6,146 nt of DNA from Acidobacteriota bacterium (GTDB taxonomy: Bacteria; Acidobacteriota; Aminicenantia; UBA2199): assembly GCA_021817755.1 (NCBI GenBank), contig JAKAGC010000260.1:1-6146 (forward strand). Direction: 5' to 3'. Numbering within the stretch: position 1 is the first letter of the stretch; each line of letters begins with the position of its first letter. Under the pieces are notes generated by a model. That model saw nothing but the letters and a program-made list of their open reading frames with translations, made no database searches and had not been told where the DNA came from. Below are positions 1 through 5,293 of the stretch, one piece after another. A program made the position numbers and the translations under genes.

Positions 1-2
1 AT

Positions 3-86
3 CTTATTGACATTTTGAATATTAATCCAAAATCACTTAAAAAAACTCGAGAACCTTGTCAGCAAAGAATATTGATTGAGGTTTAA
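3..86 (+). CDS. Possible 3' end of an unidentified gene (partial, 27 codons)
   Basis: This frame is open from the left edge of the window and stops at TAA 84-86. It gives a charged tail of 27 residues beginning LIDILNINPKSLKKTREP and ending QQRILIEV. The amino acid mix looks protein-like, and the other two plus frames stop almost at once. An open stretch this short can easily occur by chance in AT-rich DNA. I do not recognise the family with confidence; a transposase-like C-terminus crossed my mind, but nothing here proves it. No clear terminator follows it in the plus direction before the hairpin at 288-326. Confidence 0.25.
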   Translation, partial: LIDILNINPKSLKKTREPCQQRILIEV

Positions 87-287
87 TCGTTTTATAGGAC
101 ACTACTGGATTTGTATTTAAAATTCCATCTCAAAAACAATTCTAATAGGTATTTTAAGAGCAGAAAAAAAAGAATAAATAGCCAATTTTTTATTTACTAA
201 TGAGGAAGGTGTGCTTTACAAAAGGGTTTTTATATTAAGTTTGGTCCTATATATTGAATAACAAGCAAATTAGGTATTTTTTTAGAT
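87..287. other. AT-rich intergenic stretch with no supported gene
   Basis: I see no convincing coding frame, tRNA, promoter or strong inverted repeat here. The only ATG-started frames are very short: one at 200 runs 12 codons. A 10-base word, TAGGTATTTT, occurs at 146-155 and again at 271-280, which is unremarkable at this base composition. Confidence 0.5.
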
Positions 288-326
288 AAAAAAAAACCCC
301 CGGCTAAAAAGCCAGGGGTCTTTTTT
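288..326 (-). terminator. Intrinsic terminator of the TonB-dependent receptor gene
   Basis: The hairpin arms are 296-304 and 311-319, with a 6-nt loop at 305-310. On the minus-strand transcript all nine positions pair, one as a G-U wobble (positions 301/314), and a run of U from 295 down to 288 follows. On the plus-strand transcript the same position is a C-A mismatch, although six T at 321-326 follow, so it may also work weakly in that direction. The stem starts 29 nt past the receptor stop codon, as expected for its own terminator. Confidence 0.9.
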
Positions 327-348
327 ATTGTATTTGAGGTAAAAATTA

Positions 349-3300
349 TTAAAACTTGTAATGTGCGCCGATAAGCATTCTCCAGCGAGAAAGTATCTGG
401 TTAATGGTGTATCGTTCATCTTTTACGGTTTTACCCCAGAATTCCAATTTGGGTTTTCCTGTGGCAGCATCAATACCGACGTAAGTTAACGGGGAATCAT
501 CGAAGGAGATGTAGCGGTATACACCCCAATCTTTGTCAAACATGTTGAGTAAGTTATTGATGGTAAGGAACAATTCAAGTTTATGTCCTTTCAAGCCGGG
601 GATGGGGATATGCTGGGCAATTTTAATATCCAACTCATTGTACCAGGGATCGCGGCTTGCATTTCTGGGCAGAATCTGGCCACGGTACTTTTGCAGGTTG
701 GGATCATTCTTGATATAGTTATCGAGATCTTCCCATGTACCTTTGGTTAGAATCTGTTCATCAGCACTGATAGGAACATAAATCGAATCATTCAACGCGC
801 TATCACCATTGACGTCATTGTAATAACGGGTGGAATAGGGACGACCGGAGCGGCCATTATAAACCAGGGACAAGATTGTGGGAGCATTTTTAAAGAAATC
901 GAATTTCTTTGAGATTGTGAGCATAATACGATGACGAATATCGAATGTGGAGTTGCTTAATTCCGGGTTATTGGGATCACCGGTGATTATGTTATACATC
1001 CAGTTAGAAATAGCACGGGAAGAAGTACCACTGTTTGTATCTTTGGCATGTCCAAAGGTATAAGCGGCATTGATAAAACTTCCATTCTGCCATTCTCTCT
1101 GTACCTGGAAGGAGAGAGAATATTGATAACCTTTATTTGTATTGCTTAACATTACGACATCTTTAAATGTGCTGTTAACATATTTGGGGTTGCCGTATGA
1201 AGCGGAGCTGGAAGTACTGGGAGTACCATAAAGAGGACGTCCGCCCAGTAATTCGGTATAACCGATCTGTTGAATATTCAGATGAGTATACTTGATTTCA
1301 TTGATACTCTTTGAATAAACGAATTCAACTGTTCCGATGAAACCTAAGGGCAACTTCTGATCAATACCCAAGTTGGTTTTTAATACCTGGGGGAACTTAT
1401 AGTTCTTATCGATAACGTTGATATCGCTGGCAACTGCACCACTGGTACTTACCGGCTGATTATACGGATCGGTAATAAAGAAACCGGGGTTTGTTACATA
1501 CAACCGTCCGAGATCCATACCGGTATTGGAATACTGGTTGGAAATCCAGACATAGGGGGTACGACCGGAGAAAATACCGACGCCGCCGCGAATCTGGGTC
1601 TGTTTAGATTCGGAAGGTGAATAGTTAAACCCGACACGGGGGGACCATAAAACATTACCGCCGGCATTCTGATCGGTTCTTACACCGAATGCAGCTAATA
1701 CTGCCGGGTTGGCTTTAGGATCATCCGGCATTATAGGTACATCAGCGCGGATACCCAGTGTTAAGGTTAAGTTTTTAGAAACGGTCCATTCGTCACCGGC
1801 AAAAAGACCAATCTGGTAAACGCTAAATTCTGCCGGAGCATTGGGATCGTCTGTGAGAGAATAATAACGGTCATAACGATAAGGTTTCCCGTTTTCTAAG
1901 TCATCAAGGCTTCGGAATTCATATTTACCAAAACTTCTTTGAACGTAAACGTTATAGAATTTAAAAAATTCGTTGTGAGTACCGAAAACAAGGGCATGTT
2001 TACCTTTATACATCGTTAAATAATCGGTAAACTCGAAAAGATCCTGGTTCAGGATATTTCTGTGGCGGTATTCTTCAGAACCAGCATTAAATGTTACTCC
2101 ACCAGTGCTAACTACGATTTTCGGAAAAGCTGCACCCATATAGGTCGGATTATCCCGAATCGTGGAGTAGTTCAAAATCAACTCATTATGCAGGTTTTGA
2201 CCCAATGCACTATCCAACTGCAGCACGGTTGAGTTGGATTTGCTCTGGTAAATAATACCGGCATTACCGAAATTAAAAGAACGACTGCTATCTCTTAAAT
2301 TGCTGTCTTTATCAGCATCAACATAGTTATGTCTGAGGGTTAATTTATGACGGTCGCTGATGTTCCAGTCGATACGGCCAAAAAATATCTTCCGGGTTCT
2401 TTCATTTGTGACCTGGTCATAACCACCAGCATCATATCCATATTTCTCTAAGATAGCGATGAAGCGATCGGCTTCGGCTTGGTGTCCGAAATCATAGGTA
2501 TTTCCACTGCCATCGATATAATAATCTTCCGGTACTTTTTGTTTGGATATTTCAGCATTGACAAAAAAGAACAGTTTATTCTTTTTAATGGGGCCTCCAA
2601 CGCTTGCTCCAAAGGTACTTTCGGAAAATTCACGGAATTTCTGTTGGCTGGGGCCTTTTCCGACGAAATCATTGTTTCTTCCTTCATAAAATGCGCTGCC
2701 ATGGAACTGGTTCGTACCACTCTTGGTAATAATATTTACTCCGCCGCCTGTAAACATACCCTGGCGAACGTCGTATGGAGTTAATACCAACTGGAATTCC
2801 TGTACGGCATCGAGACTGATAGGAGTCGTTTCAGTTTGAGCGCCCGGAGTTCCGGTTTCACCCAATCCGAATAAGTCGTTGTTCTGAGCACCGTCTATTT
2901 GAACATTGTTATAACGGCTAGAACGTCCATTTGCTGAAAATGAACCATCAACTTCTTCATTACTTACCATCTGAGGAGACATCCGGGTAAAGTCACTTAA
3001 TGAACGCGAAATCGTAGGTAAATTGTCGATTGCGTTCTGGATGACGTTCTGGGATGCACCGTTTCTGTAGGGGTTAATAACGGAATCAGAAGCCGTTACT
3101 ACGACTTCTCCTGCATCTACTGTAGCTAATTGGAGAGTAAAAGTTATATATTTAGCTTCGCCCAATTTTACCACGAGATCGGTTTTCGTTTCTGTTTTAA
3201 AACCCTGAGCATTGACGGTGATGGTATAAGGACCACCTACTTTAACAGCCGGAACATTAAATGTCCCATCATTTCGGGTTAATGTTTGATACCTGGTTCC

Positions 3301-3459
3301 GGTCGGGACATGAACGATCAGTACATCAGCAACTGCTACTGTCTTTCCGTCCATATCGGTTACTTTTCCTGTAAAAGCACCGGTAGTGACACCCTGAGCA
3401 ACCAGACCTGCAGGTATGAACAATGAAAAGATCACGATTATCCATAGAATCTTCTTCAT
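349..3459 (-). CDS. Oar-like TonB-dependent outer-membrane receptor
   Basis: This is a 1036-residue outer-membrane transporter or receptor, probably driven by TonB-ExbBD for uptake of an unknown ligand. Residues 1-21 form a signal peptide (KK, hydrophobic core, cleavage likely after LVA). Residues about 24-113 are a carboxypeptidase-regulatory-like Ig-type fold (GKVTD, NDGTFNVP, YTITVNAQGF). EVVVTAS at 118-124 resembles a TonB box. The plug spans about 130-250 (SANGRSSRYNNVQIDGAQN; GGGVNIITKSGTNQFHGSAF). The rest is barrel, including the Oar-family block VGFNYSP...GGVGIFSGRTPYVW near 606-640 and a DxNxD-type acidic loop (DVNGDSALND) near 880. The protein ends HYKF, with the terminal Phe expected for BAM assembly. 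An AGGAGG at 3469-3474 lies 9 nt before the ATG and fixes the start. There is no SusD-like neighbour, and a terminator follows directly, so it is probably a single-gene unit. Length and domains look intact. The substrate cannot be inferred. Confidence 0.93.
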   Translation of the reverse strand: MKKILWIIVIFSLFIPAGLVAQGVTTGAFTGKVTDMDGKTVAVADVLIVHVPTGTRYQTLTRNDGTFNVPAVKVGGPYTITVNAQGFKTETKTDLVVKLGEAKYITFTLQLATVDAGEVVVTASDSVINPYRNGASQNVIQNAIDNLPTISRSLSDFTRMSPQMVSNEEVDGSFSANGRSSRYNNVQIDGAQNNDLFGLGETGTPGAQTETTPISLDAVQEFQLVLTPYDVRQGMFTGGGVNIITKSGTNQFHGSAFYEGRNNDFVGKGPSQQKFREFSESTFGASVGGPIKKNKLFFFVNAEISKQKVPEDYYIDGSGNTYDFGHQAEADRFIAILEKYGYDAGGYDQVTNERTRKIFFGRIDWNISDRHKLTLRHNYVDADKDSNLRDSSRSFNFGNAGIIYQSKSNSTVLQLDSALGQNLHNELILNYSTIRDNPTYMGAAFPKIVVSTGGVTFNAGSEEYRHRNILNQDLFEFTDYLTMYKGKHALVFGTHNEFFKFYNVYVQRSFGKYEFRSLDDLENGKPYRYDRYYSLTDDPNAPAEFSVYQIGLFAGDEWTVSKNLTLTLGIRADVPIMPDDPKANPAVLAAFGVRTDQNAGGNVLWSPRVGFNYSPSESKQTQIRGGVGIFSGRTPYVWISNQYSNTGMDLGRLYVTNPGFFITDPYNQPVSTSGAVASDINVIDKNYKFPQVLKTNLGIDQKLPLGFIGTVEFVYSKSINEIKYTHLNIQQIGYTELLGGRPLYGTPSTSSSASYGNPKYVNSTFKDVVMLSNTNKGYQYSLSFQVQREWQNGSFINAAYTFGHAKDTNSGTSSRAISNWMYNIITGDPNNPELSNSTFDIRHRIMLTISKKFDFFKNAPTILSLVYNGRSGRPYSTRYYNDVNGDSALNDSIYVPISADEQILTKGTWEDLDNYIKNDPNLQKYRGQILPRNASRDPWYNELDIKIAQHIPIPGLKGHKLELFLTINNLLNMFDKDWGVYRYISFDDSPLTYVGIDAATGKPKLEFWGKTVKDERYTINQILSRWRMLIGAHYKF

Positions 3460-3468
3460 TCGCGTTTT

Positions 3469-3474
3469 CCTCCT
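3469..3474 (-). promoter_or_regulatory. Shine-Dalgarno of the receptor gene
   Basis: The minus strand reads AGGAGG here, 9 nt before the ATG at 3459-3457. It is a full-strength ribosome site, in contrast to the mocA start on the other side of the same intergenic region. Confidence 0.85.
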
Positions 3475-3503
3475 GTAAACGTTTTGATTTCTCTTGTATT
3501 ATT

Positions 3504-3548
3504 CTTTGTATTCTTTATACTCTTAATACTATTAATACTCTTTATGCC
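3504..3548. repeat. Degenerate 9-bp tandem repeat, five units
   Basis: On the plus strand the units read CTTTGTATT, CTTTATACT, CTTAATACT, ATTAATACT and CTTTATGCC, head to tail with no spacer. The three central units differ from each other by one or two bases. The array lies 45-89 bp upstream of the receptor start codon, between the candidate extended -10 (3574-3582) and the Shine-Dalgarno, so it would sit in the mRNA leader if that promoter is used. Its role is unknown: possible clustered binding sites, or slippage-generated low-complexity DNA. Confidence 0.6.
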
Positions 3549-3563
3549 AAGCATATTTTTTCC

Positions 3564-3582
3564 TGTTATGACAATTATAACA
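3564..3582. promoter_or_regulatory. Operator-like inverted repeat TGTTAT-N7-ATAACA
   Basis: The two 6-bp arms are perfect and separated by GACAATT. The right arm overlaps the candidate -10 element of the minus-strand receptor promoter. I cannot match it to a known regulator family. It could equally influence the divergent mocA gene, whose start lies 68 bp away. Confidence 0.35.
3574..3582 (-). promoter_or_regulatory. Candidate extended -10 promoter for the receptor gene, under a dyad
   Basis: Read on the minus strand this is TGTTATAAT, a TGn-TATAAT extended -10. No good -35 is seen at 16-18 bp, which extended -10 promoters can tolerate. The predicted transcript would start near 3567 and carry a leader of about 108 nt. 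The box overlaps the 3' arm of the inverted repeat TGTTAT (3564-3569), 7 nt, ATAACA (3577-3582), a layout typical of repressor sites. In AT-rich DNA such a match can also be chance. Confidence 0.4.
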
Positions 3583-3636
3583 CATATTGAAACAATTTTT
3601 ATAAAAAAAATAATCATTATTCAATTTTTTTTGAGA

Positions 3637-3642
3637 TATAAT
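3637..3642 (+). promoter_or_regulatory. -10-like box immediately before mocA
   Basis: A perfect TATAAT ends 7 nt before the ATG at 3650. With normal promoter spacing, transcription would start at about 3649-3650, that is on the start codon, giving a leaderless or nearly leaderless mRNA. No good -35 is seen at 16-18 bp (for example TCATTA at 3614-3619). There is no Shine-Dalgarno before this ATG, which agrees with a leaderless start but does not prove it. Confidence 0.4.
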
Positions 3643-3649
3643 ATATCAC

Positions 3650-4270
3650 ATGAGACAATGTAAAACGAACGATTCAATACCCATTGAGGGCATTATTTTA
3701 GCTGCCGGTTTGTCATCCAGGGCCGGTAATTTTAAAATGGCGTTAACCCTGGGAGATAAACCTTTACTAAAACATACACTGGATGCCTTCCCCGAATATT
3801 GCCGAAAAATTGTCGTTGTAACCGGACATCGGCCTAATATTATCGAGGATATTGTTGCTCTATATCCGAAAGTTCAAATTGCTCACAATCTTGATTTTAA
3901 CCTTGGAATGTTTAGTTCTATTAAAGAAGGAGTTAAATATATCGAAAGTCCCTACTTTTTTGTAGTTCCCGGCGATTATCCCTTTATAAAAAGGCAAACG
4001 TTCGATCTCCTTTGGAATGTTGCAAAAAATTCTTCAGATTATTCAGTTTTTATACCGGTTTTTAAAGAGAGAAAAGGTCATCCCATTTTGCTAAATTCTT
4101 CTTTAATTTCCTCTTTAATTTTCGAACCTGAAGATTCCACATTAAGACATTTTATCAGGAGACAAAACACCCTGCTTGTCCCTGTAGATGACGAAGGGAT
4201 TCTTCTCGATATCGATACCCCAGAAGATTTCGCCCTTTGTCTTTCAAAAATATCCAAATCAAATGAATAA
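3650..4270 (+). CDS. mocA: MocA-type molybdenum cofactor nucleotidyltransferase
   Basis: This 206-residue cytoplasmic protein has the MobA-like NTP-transferase fold and probably transfers CMP from CTP to Mo-molybdopterin, making the cytosine dinucleotide cofactor used by many xanthine oxidase-family enzymes. The nucleotide loop LAAGLSSRAGNFK lies at 17-29. The block N80...GMFSSIKEG (86-94) is typical of this family. VPGDYPF (106-112) holds the metal-binding Asp. KGHP at 142-145 and DIDTPEDF at 187-194 complete the usual motif order, and the length is normal. The first motif has Ala where Met is common (SSRAG). Specificity for CTP rather than GTP is inferred from the XdhC/XDH neighbours. The start has no Shine-Dalgarno, and TATAAT lies 7 nt upstream. 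No in-frame ATG, GTG or TTG is available between this ATG and the first conserved strand. It is divergent from the receptor gene and 101 nt before xdhC. Confidence 0.87.
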   Translation: MRQCKTNDSIPIEGIILAAGLSSRAGNFKMALTLGDKPLLKHTLDAFPEYCRKIVVVTGHRPNIIEDIVALYPKVQIAHNLDFNLGMFSSIKEGVKYIESPYFFVVPGDYPFIKRQTFDLLWNVAKNSSDYSVFIPVFKERKGHPILLNSSLISSLIFEPEDSTLRHFIRRQNTLLVPVDDEGILLDIDTPEDFALCLSKISKSNE

Positions 4271-4285
4271 GAATGCCTCAAGCCT

Positions 4286-4314
4286 TTGAATTTTTTTAAA
4301 CATAGTGCTATAAT
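4286..4314 (+). promoter_or_regulatory. Strong sigma70-type promoter for xdhC
   Basis: The -35 is TTGAAT (4286-4291), followed by a 17-bp spacer and a perfect TATAAT (4309-4314), with TG at 4306-4307 forming an extended -10. The start of transcription should fall near 4321, giving a leader of about 51 nt. It lies just after the mocA stop, so xdhC and the genes after it can be transcribed separately from mocA. It is the best promoter in the window. Confidence 0.75.
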
Positions 4315-4326
4315 TTAATCGCACCG

Positions 4327-4369
4327 TAAGTACTTTAAAGACATTATGGAGCACTTAATGGAGTACTTA
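4327..4369 (+). promoter_or_regulatory. xdhC leader with two competing hairpins over the ribosome site
   Basis: The arm 4327-4337 (UAAGUACUUUA) can pair along all 11 positions with 4359-4369 (two are G-U pairs), covering the Shine-Dalgarno UGGAG at 4359-4363, with a 21-nt loop. The same arm can also pair at 10 of 11 positions with 4347-4357, with a 9-nt loop, leaving the true ribosome site exposed. The pairings exclude each other. The stems are AU-rich and may be weak. Alternatively the TAAGTAC/GTACTTA elements could be DNA operator half-sites. The pairing is seen in the sequence; the regulatory role is inferred. Confidence 0.4.
4346..4369 (+). repeat. 12-bp tandem duplication containing the xdhC Shine-Dalgarno
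   Basis: ATGGAGCACTTA (4346-4357) is followed directly by ATGGAGTACTTA (4358-4369), differing at one base. The second copy supplies the ribosome site for xdhC (TGGAG ends 8 nt before the ATG at 4372). Both copies contain an ATG. From 4346 a 15-codon frame (MEHLMEYLEWTFTKN) runs to TGA at 4391-4393 and overlaps the xdhC start in another frame. It has no good ribosome site, so I do not call it a gene. Confidence 0.75.
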
Positions 4370-4371
4370 GA

Positions 4372-5229
4372 ATGGACATTTACGAAGAATTGATTAAAAT
4401 AAAAAAATCAGGAGAGGAAGCCATACTTATTACAGTTGTTGAAAAAAATGGTCATGGCCCTGCTTCTCCTGGATCCAAAATGCTTATTGGAAAAAATGGT
4501 AACCCTCTCGGTACAGTCGGAGGAGGTGCACTTGAACATGCTGCCCTGACTCTTGCAAGAGAATTATTGGATTCAAAACAAAATAACCTGGTAAAATACA
4601 CTCTTGGCAATGATAATGAAATTCTTTCCGATGATGCCGTTAAAACCGGTATGATATGTGGCGGAACTATAACTTTATTTTTCGAGTACATCGGCCCCGG
4701 AGAAAAGCTATATATCTTTGGTGCCGGGCATATCGGAAAAGCGCTGGCATATCATCTTCGAAACCTGGGTTACTATATTACTATTATCGATAATCGAGAC
4801 AGTCTGGTTGATTCTGTTGAAAACGTTCAAAATCGGATTACTATTGATTACGAAAATATATTTAAAGACGAAAAAATACAACCCGGTGGATTTTTTATCA
4901 TCGCTTCACATTCCCATCCGCTTGACTATGTCATATTAAACCGGATATATCAATTGAATTGTTCTCCTCGTTACATCGGCCTCATTGCATCTAAGCGAAA
5001 AGCTCCGCTTATGGTCGATCAGTTAAAAAATGACCTGGGAAACCACATCGATCTGGATATTCTATATACTCCTATTGGATTGGATATAGGCGGTGCCACA
5101 CCGGATGAAATAGCAATATCCATAATATCTGAAATTCAGGCCGTTCGCTACAATAAAACAAATCATAATCATATGAAAAATAAAATCAACTATAGATCCG
5201 CAAAATCAACTGATAAGGAAATCCTTTAA
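4372..5229 (+). CDS. xdhC: XdhC/CoxI-family molybdenum hydroxylase maturation factor
   Basis: This 285-residue cytoplasmic accessory protein is not a subunit of the mature enzyme. Family members such as Rhodobacter XdhC bind the molybdenum cofactor, support its sulfuration and insert it into the apo-dehydrogenase. The N-terminal XdhC/CoxI domain covers about 1-105, with SPGSKMLI (32-39), GTVGGGALE (47-55) and the conserved MICGG (94-98, Cys96). The C-terminal Rossmann domain covers about 112-260: LYIFGAGHIGKAL at 113-125, IIDNR at 138-142, YIGLIASKRK at 201-210, and the closing signature PIGLDIGGATPDEIAISI at 234-251. A short Asn/His/Lys-rich tail follows (about 261-285). The ATG has TGGAG 8 nt upstream and its own promoter (-35 at 4286). 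The leader can form two competing hairpins. xdhA starts 64 nt after the stop with no terminator seen between, so the two are probably co-transcribed. Confidence 0.94.
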   Translation: MDIYEELIKIKKSGEEAILITVVEKNGHGPASPGSKMLIGKNGNPLGTVGGGALEHAALTLARELLDSKQNNLVKYTLGNDNEILSDDAVKTGMICGGTITLFFEYIGPGEKLYIFGAGHIGKALAYHLRNLGYYITIIDNRDSLVDSVENVQNRITIDYENIFKDEKIQPGGFFIIASHSHPLDYVILNRIYQLNCSPRYIGLIASKRKAPLMVDQLKNDLGNHIDLDILYTPIGLDIGGATPDEIAISIISEIQAVRYNKTNHNHMKNKINYRSAKSTDKEIL

Positions 5230-5282
5230 ATCTTGAATATATTCCGAATAGAACTGAATTATTTTTTTGCGGTGAATTCAAT

Positions 5283-5288
5283 AAGGAG
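5283..5288 (+). promoter_or_regulatory. Shine-Dalgarno that fixes the xdhA start
   Basis: AAGGAG ends 5 nt before the ATG at 5294. It favours this start over the in-frame ATG at 5315, which would remove the first beta strand of the ferredoxin-like domain (VIRCMINREIV). Confidence 0.8.
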
Positions 5289-5293
5289 TTACT

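Noticed and set aside
146..280. Direct repeat TAGGTATTTT at 146-155 and 271-280 as an insertion-element footprint
   Set aside because: Ten AT-rich bases without inverted ends or an element between them is within chance expectation.
2448..2784. Open frames of 90-101 codons on both strands inside the receptor gene
   Set aside because: They lie wholly within a strongly supported coding sequence, have no ribosome sites or recognisable motifs, and read as out-of-frame shadows. The same applies to short antisense frames inside mocA, xdhC and the start of xdhA.
349..3459. Calling the receptor a SusC-family glycan importer
   Set aside because: No SusD-like gene is adjacent, and the barrel motifs fit Oar-like receptors better than SusC.
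3650..4270. MobA (GTP-using guanylyltransferase) instead of MocA
   Set aside because: The motifs allow either, but XdhC and a xanthine dehydrogenase-type subunit next door, plus the GMFSSI block, favour the MocA type. GTP use is not strictly excluded.
4276..4297. Intrinsic terminator after mocA (TCAA-GCCT-TTGA followed by seven T)
   Set aside because: The stem is only four AT-rich base pairs and overlaps the -35 of the xdhC promoter. It is too weak to call.
5230..5293. Separate promoter for xdhA (TTGAAT at 5233-5238)
   Set aside because: No acceptable -10 lies 16-18 bp downstream; co-transcription with xdhC is simpler.
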